Below are positions 8,264-17,085 of a DNA stretch of 64,000 nucleotides, piece by piece (position 1 is the first letter of the stretch; every line of letters begins with the position of its first letter). The DNA is taken from contig PBWR01000010.1 in NCBI GenBank assembly GCA_002727315.1, positions 62,001-126,000 of the forward strand. The letters run 5' to 3'. A program made the position numbers and the translations under genes. The DNA comes from Alphaproteobacteria bacterium (lineage in GTDB: Bacteria > Pseudomonadota > Alphaproteobacteria > UBA6615). A model generated the notes under the pieces. The model did no database searches and was not told the DNA's origin. It worked only from the letters and a program-made list of their open reading frames with translations.

Positions 8264-9064
8264 TCAGATGTTCTGGTCGGGCTGCGCCATCACCTGTTTC
8301 AGGACGCTGTCGTAACCGCCGAAGTCAGAGAACCCGCCATCCACGGCGATGTCGTGGCCGGTGATGTAACTGGAATCCTCGCAGACCAGGAAAAGGACCA
8401 CCGAGGCGATCTCTTCGGGGCTCGCACCGCGCGCCATCGGCGTGTTATCCGCCAGCGCCTGGACGAAGTCGGTGGAACTTTCAACCAAAGGCGTCATGAC
8501 CAACCCGGGATGCACGGCGTTCACCCGGATGCCCCAGTCGACGAGCTCCATCGCCGCGCTCTTGGTGATCCCGCGAAGTCCCCATTTGGTGGTGCTGTAG
8601 GCGGTGGCGAAATGACCGACCACACCGGCAACCGATCCGGTGTTGACGATGGCGCCGCCGCCGCTGTCACGGATCAGGGGGGCGGCCGTGCGGATACCGA
8701 GAAATGGGCCGGTCAGATTGACCGAAAGGACACGGTTCCAGTCTTCCAGCGACGTGTTGGTGGCCGTTGAGCCGCGCAGCGGAATTCCGGCGTTGTTGAT
8801 CAGTATGTGCAATTCGCCGAAGTCGGCCTTGATCCCGTCGATCACGGATGCCCATTCGGCCTCGCTGGACACATCCAGATGCCGGAATTGTGCAGCCCCG
8901 CCGGCGTCACGGATCGCCTGAGCCTGCGCTTCGCCTGCGTCATCCGCGACGTCGCTCACGATGACGTGGGCACCGGCTTCGGCGAACAAACGGGCTTCGG
9001 CGGCGCCCTGGCCGCTGCTGGCACCGGTGACGAGTGCCGTTTTACCGGCCAGTTTCTGGTCCAT
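8264..9064 (-). CDS. Short-chain dehydrogenase/reductase (classical SDR)
   Basis: NAD(P)-dependent oxidoreductase of 266 residues. The Rossmann motif TGASSGQG is at 13-20 (Gln in place of the usual Ile), NNAG near 90-93, and the catalytic set is Ser144, Tyr156, Lys160 in YSTTK. The C-terminus has the VDGGFSDFG type segment of classical SDRs. Asp38 after the second strand suggests NAD rather than NADP. The substrate cannot be read from sequence. A second SDR gene lies upstream on the same strand, 14 bases away, so the two may be co-transcribed. Confidence 0.88.
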   Translation of the reverse strand: MDQKLAGKTALVTGASSGQGAAEARLFAEAGAHVIVSDVADDAGEAQAQAIRDAGGAAQFRHLDVSSEAEWASVIDGIKADFGELHILINNAGIPLRGSTATNTSLEDWNRVLSVNLTGPFLGIRTAAPLIRDSGGGAIVNTGSVAGVVGHFATAYSTTKWGLRGITKSAAMELVDWGIRVNAVHPGLVMTPLVESSTDFVQALADNTPMARGASPEEIASVVLFLVCEDSSYITGHDIAVDGGFSDFGGYDSVLKQVMAQPDQNI

Positions 9065-9078
9065 CTTTCGGATTCCCT

Positions 9079-9804
9079 TCAGGACAGTCCCATTGCGCGC
9101 ACGGCCAGATACAGGGGCAGGGGGAATGCAATTCGCGCGCGTCCCGATGCCAGACCGCGCTGGATTATACGCGCCGCGCGGTCGGCGTCCATCAGCAAAG
9201 GCATGTGGAAATCGTTCGCATCGGTCATCGGCGATCGCACGAAACCCGGGGAGATTACGCTGATTCCAACACCCGTCTTGCGATGCGCCCGGCGCAGGCC
9301 TTCGCCGTAGAACCGGACGGCCGCCTTGCTGGCACAGTAGGCCGGGGCGGTCGGGAAGGCCCGGAAACTGGCGAGGCTGGCCATGATCGCGATCTGTCCT
9401 TGCTCGCGGGCCAGCATCGCGGGAAGCACCGGTTCGACTGTGTTCACCACCCCGTCGACATTGGTCGCGAAAAGCTCGGCGTCCGATGCATCCGGAGCAT
9501 TCCCAAGTTTGATAGTGCCTGCGGAAATTCCGGCATTCGCCACCACAAGGTCCAGGGGTTGGCGCGCATCGGCTGCCGCCAGCCAGTCGGCCATGGCATC
9601 GTTATCGGTCACGTCCATCAAGTCTGTGGTGCAGAGGGCCCCGGCCGCCCGGCATTGCGTGGCTACACCGTTGAGGCGATCAGCATTGCGGCCGGACAGC
9701 GACAGGGACCGTCCAGTTGATGCATAGGCCAATGCCAACGCAGCGCCGATGCCGCTCGATGCACCGGTAATCAGAATGTGGGAGGGGTCGGCGAATCTCT
9801 GCAC
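9079..9804 (-). CDS. Short-chain dehydrogenase/reductase
   Basis: SDR of about 241 residues with TGASSGIG near the N-terminus, NAG in VVANAGIS, and the catalytic YCASK. After PGFVRSPMTD comes a C-terminus ending in FPLPLYLAVRAMG, a hydrophobic end seen in a subgroup of SDRs that may associate with membranes. The start is uncertain: GTG at 9804 gives the normal distance to the glycine motif, while TTG at 9840 adds 12 residues. It is not closely similar to the neighbouring SDR at 8264, so it is probably not a recent duplicate. The substrate is unknown. Confidence 0.85.
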   Translation of the reverse strand: MQRFADPSHILITGASSGIGAALALAYASTGRSLSLSGRNADRLNGVATQCRAAGALCTTDLMDVTDNDAMADWLAAADARQPLDLVVANAGISAGTIKLGNAPDASDAELFATNVDGVVNTVEPVLPAMLAREQGQIAIMASLASFRAFPTAPAYCASKAAVRFYGEGLRRAHRKTGVGISVISPGFVRSPMTDANDFHMPLLMDADRAARIIQRGLASGRARIAFPLPLYLAVRAMGLS

Positions 9805-9830
9805 GGTGAACCGAAGGGTTGCGGGCCGGG

Positions 9831-9859
9831 TTGTTGGCAATCCGGCGCCAAGCTATAAG
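9831..9859 (+). promoter_or_regulatory. Candidate promoter of yicC-gmk
   Basis: TTGTTG (9831-9836), 17 bases, TATAAG (9854-9859), about 65 bases before the yicC start. It was found by eye against the sigma-70 consensus and overlaps the upstream end of the minus-strand SDR gene if the longer start of that gene is used. Confidence 0.4.
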
Positions 9860-9925
9860 GCGAGACATGATAGTAGCACACGGGCACTTCGCGGATTGCC
9901 GCGATTCTGATGCCGGAATCCCCCG

Positions 9926-10816
9926 ATGACCGTGCAGAGCATGACCGGATTTGCCCGCGCATCCGGACAGGATGAGCGGTATGCCTGGGTCTGGGAATGC
10001 CGCAGTGTCAACGCACGCGGGCTCGATGTGCGCTGCCGTGTGCCGAATGGCTACGAGGCGGCCGAACAGGCCATCCGTGCGGCCGCAAACAAATCCTTCC
10101 GGCGCGGCAATATCAACATTGGTCTGTCGGTAGATCGGGTCGACCAGACACAGACCCAGTTCCGGGTGAACCGGGATCTCCTAGATCAGGTGTTGAGCCT
10201 GCGCGATGAACTGGGCGATGCCGTGGCGGCGACGGCCCCGACGATCGAGGGGCTGCTGTCGATCCGGGGCATGCTGGAGACCGTTGATCTGAGTGAGGAC
10301 GCTGAAGCGTTGGCGGCACGTGAATCGGCAGTCATTGCATCGGGGACGGAGATGCTCGCCGCCCTTGCGGCTGCGCGCGGCAACGAGGGCGCGCAGCTTC
10401 ACAGTATCCTGGATGCGCAGCTGGGAAGCTTGGAAGGGTTGAGCGAGGAAGCCGGCGCAACGGCGGCCGCCCAGCCTGACACCATCCGCGCGCGGCTCGA
10501 GGCCGTGCTGGCGGAACTACTCGATGCCGACACCCAGCTGCCCGAAGACCGGCTGGCGCAGGAGGCGGCAATTTTGGTGGGCAAGGCAGACGTGCGCGAG
10601 GAACTCGATCGCCTCGGCGTGCATATTGCCGGCGCCCGTGAGCTCCTCTCCGACGGTGCCGCGGTGGGCCGCCGTCTCGATTTTCTCTGCCAGGAATTGA
10701 ACCGTGAGGCGAACACATTGTGTTCGAAGTCCGCGGATGTCGAGTTGACCCGTATCGGGTTGGCCATGAAGGCGACGATCGAGCAGTTTCGCGAGCAGGT
10801 GCAGAATGTTGAATAG
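9926..10816 (+). CDS. yicC: YicC family protein
   Basis: 296-residue member of the YicC/YloC family, for which endoribonuclease activity on RNA has been reported in E. coli. The N-terminal signature SMTGFARA with ECRSVNARGLDVRCR and the C-terminal DUF1732 segment RRLDFLCQELNREANTLCSKS are both present, so the gene looks complete. It ends 8 bases before gmk, the usual yicC-gmk pairing. A cytoplasmic role in RNA turnover is inferred from the family. Confidence 0.93.
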   Translation: MTVQSMTGFARASGQDERYAWVWECRSVNARGLDVRCRVPNGYEAAEQAIRAAANKSFRRGNINIGLSVDRVDQTQTQFRVNRDLLDQVLSLRDELGDAVAATAPTIEGLLSIRGMLETVDLSEDAEALAARESAVIASGTEMLAALAAARGNEGAQLHSILDAQLGSLEGLSEEAGATAAAQPDTIRARLEAVLAELLDADTQLPEDRLAQEAAILVGKADVREELDRLGVHIAGARELLSDGAAVGRRLDFLCQELNREANTLCSKSADVELTRIGLAMKATIEQFREQVQNVE

Positions 10817-10824
10817 GATCGCCC

Positions 10825-11478
10825 ATGTCCGCTGACACGAGCAAGGCGCTGAATATCCGAAGGCGGGGCCTGATGCTGGTGCTGTCGTCTCCATCGGGTG
10901 CCGGCAAGACCTCGATCTCCCGTGCCGTTCTCGACAGCGACCCGGAAATCTTCCTGTCTATTTCGGTCACCACGCGATCGCGACGGCCGGGTGAGGTGGA
11001 TGGGGAGCACTACCGGTTTGTCACGCGAACCGATTTCGATCTCATGGTCAATCAGCAGGAATTGCTCGAATACGCAAAGGTGTTCGACCACTACTATGGA
11101 ACGCCGCGTGCACCCGTCGAAGAGGCGCTGGTGAACGGCCAGGACGTGATGTTCGATCTCGACTGGCAGGGCACGCAGCAACTGGCCGAACGGGCGCGCG
11201 ACGACCTGGTCAGTGTGTTTGTTTTGCCACCCTCGACGGTCGAACTGGAGCGCCGGTTGCACTCACGGGCCCAAGACAGTGATGAGGTGATTGCCGACCG
11301 CATGGCCAAGGCCGCCGACGAGATTACCCACTGGTCCGAATATGACTATGTGGTCGTCAACGACAGCTTCAACGACAGTGTCGCGAAGGTTCAGGCAATT
11401 CTGAATGCCGAGCGGCTGCGCCGTGCGCGCCAGGAAGGCATGTCCGACTTCGTCCGTTCGCTACGCCAGGGCCAGTAG
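10825..11478 (+). CDS. gmk: Guanylate kinase
   Basis: Phosphorylates GMP to GDP with ATP. The P-loop SSPSGAGKTS is near residues 21-30, SVTTRSRRPGEVDGEHYRFV is the GMP-binding region, and DLDWQGTQQL and NDSFNDSV follow in normal order over 217 residues. The ATG at 10825 is 8 bases after the yicC stop. The stop codon lies in the loop of a strong hairpin. Confidence 0.97.
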   Translation: MSADTSKALNIRRRGLMLVLSSPSGAGKTSISRAVLDSDPEIFLSISVTTRSRRPGEVDGEHYRFVTRTDFDLMVNQQELLEYAKVFDHYYGTPRAPVEEALVNGQDVMFDLDWQGTQQLAERARDDLVSVFVLPPSTVELERRLHSRAQDSDEVIADRMAKAADEITHWSEYDYVVVNDSFNDSVAKVQAILNAERLRRARQEGMSDFVRSLRQGQ

Positions 11479-11485
11479 GCCCTGG
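11466..11485. terminator. Hairpin around the gmk stop codon
   Basis: CCAGGGCC, loop AGTA, GGCCCTGG: a perfect 8-bp stem whose loop holds the first two bases of the gmk TAG stop (11476-11478). No T-run follows on either side. It sits between convergent genes, so a role in ending transcription or protecting the gmk mRNA 3' end is plausible but not shown. Confidence 0.45.
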
Positions 11486-11500
11486 GGAACAGAGACACGC

Positions 11501-11713
11501 CTAGTGTCCGGACCGGGCGGCCGCTTCCTCTTCCAGCAAGACCGAAAGTTTGCGGATCGAATCCTTTCGGCAGAAGGGAAGCCCCAGGCGGGCATATTCG
11601 GGCTCGTGCGTGCGGTAGCGGAATCCCGGAACCGACGGATCGGGGCCCCTGAACTTGGCCCGGCTGTCGGGCCGACATAGTGCGAAGAGTTTTGCATGGC
11701 ATTGCGCTGACAT
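11501..11713 (-). CDS. Small hypothetical protein downstream of rsmA
   Basis: A 70-residue ORF starting at ATG 11713, 8 bases after the rsmA stop, with TGAGGCG at a suitable distance before the ATG. The protein is basic with three cysteines, contains PGFRYRTHEPEYARLGLPF and ends in a short acidic helix-like stretch (LSVLLEEEAAARSGH). I do not recognise a family. Position and ribosome binding site favour a real gene at the end of the lptF-lptG-lptD-surA-rsmA operon; it could also be a chance ORF. Confidence 0.45.
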   Translation of the reverse strand: MSAQCHAKLFALCRPDSRAKFRGPDPSVPGFRYRTHEPEYARLGLPFCRKDSIRKLSVLLEEEAAARSGH

Positions 11714-11721
11714 GGTGCGCC

Positions 11722-12561
11722 TCAGCCGGCAAGTCCGCGCGCCTGCATTGCGCGCGCTATCGCGCAGAATTGTTCGACACTCAACTCTTCCGCCCGGGCA
11801 TCTTCCGGAACGCCTGCTTCCGCGAGAAGGTCTGCGCCACCGACAGCGGACAGTGATCGCCGGAGCATCTTCCTCCTTTGTCCGAACGCGGCTCGCGTGA
11901 CGGTTTCGAGATCCTGGCGCCGGGCGGGTGCCAGGGGTGCAATGCGAACCGTCATGTCGATAACAGTTGAGGTTACGTTGGGTGGCGGCACGAAGGCGCT
12001 GGCCGGAATGTCGAACAATGTCCGCGTCTCGGCGAGCCAGCGCGCTAGGACCGAGAGACGGCCATAGGACTTTCCCCCCGGCGCCGCAACGATCCGTTCG
12101 GCGACCTCCTTCTGGAACATCAGCGTAAATCCCAAATAGGATTCCGCGTCGACCAGCCAGTTGATCAGCAACTGGGTGCCGACATTGTAGGGCAGGTTGG
12201 CCACGACGCGCCGTGGATGCGGTGTCAGGCTCGCCGCGTCGGTGTTCAATGCGTCTGCCTCAATCACGGTTAATCGTCCTCCCGCGGCCTGGGCCAGATC
12301 GCGCAGCGCGGCGACCGCGCGGGGGTCGCGTTCGATGGCGTAAACATGCCGGGCGTTGGATTCCAGCAAGGCTCGCGTCAGGCCACCGGGACCGGCACCG
12401 ACTTCGATGACATTGATGCCGGACAGGTCCCCCGAGCCTGCCACGATCCGACGCGTGAGGTTCAGGTCGAACAAAAAGTGCTGTCCCAGTGATTTCTGGG
12501 CCGCAATCTCGAAGCGCCCGACAATCTCTCGCAGGGGCGGAAGCGCGTCGGCGTCAAACAC
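11722..12561 (-). CDS. rsmA: 16S rRNA (adenine1518-N6/adenine1519-N6)-dimethyltransferase
   Basis: KsgA/RsmA dimethylates two adjacent adenines in the 3' hairpin of 16S rRNA late in 30S assembly. KSLGQHFLFDLNLTRRI precedes the SAM motif VGAGPGGLT, and the catalytic NLPYNV is present. The start is GTG at 12561, inside the end of surA (8-base overlap), giving MFDADALPPLREIVGRF, which fits family N-termini; the in-frame region further upstream is surA in another frame and does not resemble the family. In many proteobacteria pdxA lies between surA and rsmA; here it does not. Confidence 0.95.
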   Translation of the reverse strand: MFDADALPPLREIVGRFEIAAQKSLGQHFLFDLNLTRRIVAGSGDLSGINVIEVGAGPGGLTRALLESNARHVYAIERDPRAVAALRDLAQAAGGRLTVIEADALNTDAASLTPHPRRVVANLPYNVGTQLLINWLVDAESYLGFTLMFQKEVAERIVAAPGGKSYGRLSVLARWLAETRTLFDIPASAFVPPPNVTSTVIDMTVRIAPLAPARRQDLETVTRAAFGQRRKMLRRSLSAVGGADLLAEAGVPEDARAEELSVEQFCAIARAMQARGLAG

Positions 12562-13855
12562 GCAGATCGACGAACGCCGCGCGGCGCAAGTCACGCAAGT
12601 AGCGGCGTGACAGCATGCCGACACGTTCGCGCAACAGGGTTTCGCGTATTTCATTGCGGTCGGGGCCGGCGTTTTCCTGACGCTCGCAGATCATCAGTAT
12701 CTGAACGCCACCGGCGTTTTGGATGGGTTCACTGGCCTGGCCGACAGGCAGCTCCGAGGCCAGGGCACGCAGTTGTGCGTTGAGGTCCTTCAACTGGAAC
12801 GTTGCCGGCGTTTCGGGTTGCGGCGTGCCGGCCTCAACCGCAGCCGCGGCAAAATCCTCGCATCCGCGTACGCTCGAGGCGATCGTACGGGCCACCTGCA
12901 ACTGGCTGTTGATGTCAGCCTGTCCGGCATCGCCGGGCAGGGCGAGAAGCAGCTGCCGGAGGCTCACCATGCGATCGTTGGGGTCGGGCGGCTCGTTCGT
13001 GCGTTGATCTATCAGTGCGATGATCTGAAGGCCTTCGGGGACGTCCAGAGGGTCCGAGACCTGGCCGGTCTCGAGGCCGGCAATGGCGGCGTTGAGAGCC
13101 GGGTCGAGCTCACCTGGCTGGATCCAGCCGATATCACCACCGGTTGCCGCTGATGCGCTTTTCGAGAATTGCTGTGCGACGGCCCGAAAATCAGCGCCGC
13201 CCCGGATCTGTCCAACGAGACGATCTGCCAAAGCATGAATGTCACGCGCATTTGCAGGATTGTCGATCGGCAACAGGATTTCCGCGACCCGATACTCCGT
13301 GATTCCGCGTGTTGCATCGATACGCTCGATCACGGAATCGATATCTTCTTCACCGATTTCGATCGTTGGGACAACAGACCTCGAAAGCAGCTTTTGCCAG
13401 GCAATGTTCGCACGAATCTGTTCACTGGCGGCGCTCAGGGATATCCCCTGGCGCTCCAGAAACGTTTCGAAATTTCCCGCCGGAATATTGTTTGCAGTCT
13501 CAATACGCCCAATAGCGGCGTCGATTTCTGCCTGGCTGACGCGAATGTTCAAGCGCTCAGCTTCCTGGCTTTGAAGGGCTTCATCGATCAGGCTGCGTAG
13601 AACCTGCGGTGCAATCCGGCGACGGGTTTCGTTTGTGTTGGGCAAACCCGACGAGGAAATGAGGAGGCGAATTCGCTGTTGCACGTCGAAGATCGAGATG
13701 ACTTCTTCGTTGACGACGGCTGCGATGCGCTGGACGTCTTGCGCAGCGGATTGTGGAGCATAGGAAAGGATTGCCAGCATGGCCAAGCCGGCTGTGACAC
13801 CTGCCGGCGCGAGACGGCGTATGATTTCGATTCGATATCGGCAGGACCGCATCAT
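12554..13855 (-). CDS. surA: Periplasmic chaperone/peptidyl-prolyl isomerase SurA
   Basis: Chaperone that escorts outer-membrane proteins, including LptD, through the periplasm. The 433 residues start with a signal peptide (about 1-38, ending APQSAAQ), followed by the SurA N-terminal domain (AVVNEEVISIFDVQQRI), a first parvulin domain around 175-275 with GGDIGWIQPGEL, and a weaker second parvulin-like region. Its ATG at 13855 follows the lptD stop with no gap, so translation is probably coupled. Confidence 0.92.
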   Translation of the reverse strand: MMRSCRYRIEIIRRLAPAGVTAGLAMLAILSYAPQSAAQDVQRIAAVVNEEVISIFDVQQRIRLLISSSGLPNTNETRRRIAPQVLRSLIDEALQSQEAERLNIRVSQAEIDAAIGRIETANNIPAGNFETFLERQGISLSAASEQIRANIAWQKLLSRSVVPTIEIGEEDIDSVIERIDATRGITEYRVAEILLPIDNPANARDIHALADRLVGQIRGGADFRAVAQQFSKSASAATGGDIGWIQPGELDPALNAAIAGLETGQVSDPLDVPEGLQIIALIDQRTNEPPDPNDRMVSLRQLLLALPGDAGQADINSQLQVARTIASSVRGCEDFAAAAVEAGTPQPETPATFQLKDLNAQLRALASELPVGQASEPIQNAGGVQILMICERQENAGPDRNEIRETLLRERVGMLSRRYLRDLRRAAFVDLRV

Positions 13856-15988
13856 CTAAAACACCGAAGTTCCGAACTGTCCCAGGCTCTTCAAAGTGAT
13901 CCGGAAGAGCAGGGATTCGACCGGCGGTACGTCCCGGTCGCGAGTGAATGTCCGATTGTACACGAGCTCGAAATTCGCGCAGTCACATTCATAGACGAGC
14001 GAGCCGCCATAGGACAATGTGCCTCCCTCCGCAGTCAGGTCGCGTCGGGTTGCGATCCGTGCTGACCATTGATCCGTGATCTGGGACGACATGCCGGCAG
14101 TGACTTCTTCGCGGTCTGAAAACACGCTGTTGCGATCGAAGAAAACGTAGTCGAGGTTGAGACGCAACGCGGGGGGCCCGACGATCGTGGACAGTTCGGT
14201 CCTGCGTGCGCGGAGCGAATCATGATCGAGACGCGTTTTGTACAGCAAATCGATGAAGGGGGTCGGTGTGATCTGTAGGCTGGCCACGATGTCGGAGAGC
14301 TGGTCCTCAAGCCCCGATCCAGACGGGAAGGTGCTCGAATCGCGGAACCGGTAAGACTGGCCCACGGTCAGGGTCGAACTGCCTCCTTTTTTGCCGAAAA
14401 ACCCGGTCCGCAGACCATAGACCACCCGCTGTCCGCCTTCGACACGGTCGGTCCCGGCGAACCGATTGGTATCGAACAAGTTCGTTTCGTCGAAGGCGAT
14501 ACTCAAACTGTCTTCGTTTGGTATCTCCTCCGGATTGGATCCGTTGGGCGCGATGATCAGCGCAGCCAGTGGTTCAATGATTTGACTGGTGGAGCCAGCC
14601 CGTCGGACCCACGGATAACGCCAGCCAAGCGATGCCTGGGGAAACACCCGGCCGGTCAGGCCGCTTTCATTGCCGTTGTTTGTTCGCACGTCGGATACGT
14701 TGTACAGACTGGTCTGGGCGCTGACGCGAAAGCTGGTGATGGAACCGAAATCATCGGTGTGAGACGTCTGCCAGCCGGGGGTCAGGCTGATCCGCTGACT
14801 ACTGGCACCGTCGTCGCGGGTCAGCGCACGCAGATTCGCGTCCAGCGTGGTGATGCGGCCGAAACTGTTAGGATCCCCGACGAAATTGTAGTCGAGATTC
14901 GGCGCAACGACGGGAATGTTCTCTTGCTCATCTTCCGCGCGCAGTCCCTGGAAATAATAGCCGTTGGCGCTTGCGTAGGTCCGTCGCCCGAATCCTTCGA
15001 CAAACACCCGGCTCGTCAACGTGTCTGCACCTGAAAACCCGTAACGCTGGAGATAGGTGTCGTCACTGGCTGCATTGACGTCGGTTCCCCATCGCCAGAC
15101 ATCATCGATCGAAAAGCGCGTTTCCGATGCGATATGTCCTCGTAAGCGCGTCTCGCCGGTTTGAGAATCATCGACCGTGGATGACAGCCGGGTCTTGTGT
15201 CTCCCATCCGAAAAGCTCTGCCGATACTCACCGCTCAGAACGGGGAATTGATCGGTTGATAGGATGGGGTCGAAGGTCAAGTCCGTGTCGTCGGCGATCG
15301 CCCAGAAATAGGGCACCTGGACGGACGAACCGAGGACATTCGAGACACCAAATGTGGGTGTCAGTAAGCCCGTCTTGCGCTCAACGGTAGGATCCGGGTG
15401 GCTTAGGAACGGGGTGTAGGCGACGGGTACGCCCAAAAACTCAAGCGTGGCGTCACGGTAGACGACCTCCTGGTCCTCGGCGTTGTGGATCACCCGGCGC
15501 GCCTTCACCTGCCACAGGGGTTCGTCATCAAACCCGGTACAGTCCCGGCACGGCGAGTAGATGGCGCGCGTTAGTTCCGTTTCCACGCCCCCCCGGCGTT
15601 GGGCGCTGACGGCAGCGAGACGTGAATCGTCGGTCAGCAGCATACGGAATCCGCGCAGGAAACCTTCACGCATATCTGCCGTGAGTTCAGCGAACTCGGC
15701 GAAGAGCACTTCACCGTTCGGTTCTAGGAGAACCACGTTCCCGTTCGCGGTCACGATATCGTCGCGTTGGTTGTACGTGACCGCATCTGCGCGCAGGACG
15801 CGCTCGCCTTGGACGATTTCCACATTGCCGCGCGCTGTCGCAGTACCGAGGTCTTCGTCGAATTCCAGATCGTCGGCCGTCATGAGAACCGGCTGATCGG
15901 AGTCGGATGACTGGCCATAGGTCGCCGGACCAGCCACCAGACCGGCCAGTAGCGCGATTGCGAATAGTGGGATTCGCGCCCGGATCAT
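13856..15988 (-). CDS. lptD: LPS-assembly protein LptD
   Basis: Outer-membrane beta-barrel that inserts lipopolysaccharide into the outer leaflet. The start ATG at 15988 (4-base overlap with lptG) gives a signal peptide of about 25 residues, an LptA-like domain around 33-140 (MTADDLEFDEDLGTATARGNVE), and then the barrel to the C-terminal phenylalanine. Cysteine pairs in YSPCRDCTGF and YECDCANF could form the disulfides LptD needs. 710 residues is a normal length for alphaproteobacteria. The open frame extends further upstream to 16453, but that part is lptG read in another frame. Confidence 0.94.
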   Translation of the reverse strand: MIRARIPLFAIALLAGLVAGPATYGQSSDSDQPVLMTADDLEFDEDLGTATARGNVEIVQGERVLRADAVTYNQRDDIVTANGNVVLLEPNGEVLFAEFAELTADMREGFLRGFRMLLTDDSRLAAVSAQRRGGVETELTRAIYSPCRDCTGFDDEPLWQVKARRVIHNAEDQEVVYRDATLEFLGVPVAYTPFLSHPDPTVERKTGLLTPTFGVSNVLGSSVQVPYFWAIADDTDLTFDPILSTDQFPVLSGEYRQSFSDGRHKTRLSSTVDDSQTGETRLRGHIASETRFSIDDVWRWGTDVNAASDDTYLQRYGFSGADTLTSRVFVEGFGRRTYASANGYYFQGLRAEDEQENIPVVAPNLDYNFVGDPNSFGRITTLDANLRALTRDDGASSQRISLTPGWQTSHTDDFGSITSFRVSAQTSLYNVSDVRTNNGNESGLTGRVFPQASLGWRYPWVRRAGSTSQIIEPLAALIIAPNGSNPEEIPNEDSLSIAFDETNLFDTNRFAGTDRVEGGQRVVYGLRTGFFGKKGGSSTLTVGQSYRFRDSSTFPSGSGLEDQLSDIVASLQITPTPFIDLLYKTRLDHDSLRARRTELSTIVGPPALRLNLDYVFFDRNSVFSDREEVTAGMSSQITDQWSARIATRRDLTAEGGTLSYGGSLVYECDCANFELVYNRTFTRDRDVPPVESLLFRITLKSLGQFGTSVF

Positions 15989-17085
15989 CCGTCTTCCAGA
16001 TGCAGAAGCATTGTGAGGCCTGCGAGAAGGCTCACGCCGGCCGGGGTCCAGGCGGCGAGGACGAACGGAATGGTTGAACCGAGGCCAAGGGCCTGGATGA
16101 CGTTCGTGAGCAGGAAGAGAAAAAATCCGGCGAGCACACCGGCTCCAACCAGAATGAGAGTGCCGCCCCGGCGTGTCAGGCGTAGTGAGAATACCGAGGC
16201 GATCAGGACCATGGCGGCCAGCAAAACGGGTTCGGCGAGTAGTGAATGAAAATGGATTTGATGTGCCGTGGCCGAGAAACCGCTTTCCTTCAGGACCCGA
16301 ATAAATCTTGGGAGGCTCCAGAACGCGACGGTTTCCGGGCTGGCGAAACTTTCCTGGATCTTGTCCGGAGTCAGGTCGGTTGGCAGTTCGTGCCGAGACA
16401 GAAATACACCGGCGCGACCGGGACGTGTCAACCAGGCATCCTTGAGTTCCCAATGGCCGTCGAGCAGGAGCGCGCTTTCCGCATCGATCCGGCCCGCAAA
16501 CCGGTCATCCTCGACGAATTCGAACGCGATAACATTGTCGAGGCGGAGCTTCTCGGGCTGAACCTTGGTTGCGTGGATCACGGTCTGACCCGTGCTGTTC
16601 ACGGTGTTCTGGCGCAACCAAATTCCGTCCGAGGATACGGCCAGCAGCGAAGACCGTCCGGTAAAATACCGGCCCTCAAGTTCCTCGAACTGGGACAACA
16701 GGACTGCAGATAGCGGGTTGACGACCATGATGTTCACGAAGCCCACTGCGATCGCTGCGACGATGGCCGGCATCAGGAACTGCCAGACGGAAACGCCTGC
16801 AGCACGCAACACAACCAGTTCGTGGTTTCGGGTCAGCCTCAGGAACGTGATGATGCCGCCGAACATCACGGCGAAGGGCACGACTTCCTGGGCCAGGAAC
16901 GGCGCGCGCAACACGGCCATGTTGGTGATAACGCCAAACGAAGCATCTGGCCGTCCGCTGCCGCGGCGAAGCAATTCGATCGCGTCCACAAGCACGATAA
17001 CTGCGACGATTGTGGCGAACATCACCAGAAACCAAAAAAGGAACTGGCGAAGGATATAGACCGAGATGGTGCGGGACGTGATCAC
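15985..17085 (-). CDS. lptG: LPS export ABC transporter permease LptG
   Basis: Half of the LptFG permease that extracts LPS from the inner membrane with the ATPase LptB. 366 residues with transmembrane helices near the N-terminus (about 12-34, 62-84, 100-122), a periplasmic beta-jellyroll domain around 130-270 and three more helices at the end. The start is GTG at 17085, overlapping the lptF stop by 4 bases (GTGA). The lptB ATPase gene is not in this window. Confidence 0.94.
   Translation of the reverse strand: MITSRTISVYILRQFLFWFLVMFATIVAVIVLVDAIELLRRGSGRPDASFGVITNMAVLRAPFLAQEVVPFAVMFGGIITFLRLTRNHELVVLRAAGVSVWQFLMPAIVAAIAVGFVNIMVVNPLSAVLLSQFEELEGRYFTGRSSLLAVSSDGIWLRQNTVNSTGQTVIHATKVQPEKLRLDNVIAFEFVEDDRFAGRIDAESALLLDGHWELKDAWLTRPGRAGVFLSRHELPTDLTPDKIQESFASPETVAFWSLPRFIRVLKESGFSATAHQIHFHSLLAEPVLLAAMVLIASVFSLRLTRRGGTLILVGAGVLAGFFLFLLTNVIQALGLGSTIPFVLAAWTPAGVSLLAGLTMLLHLEDG

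Noticed and set aside
8264-9804. The two SDR genes as a recent tandem duplication
   Set aside because: They share only the general SDR motifs and differ strongly over the substrate-binding half and the C-terminus.
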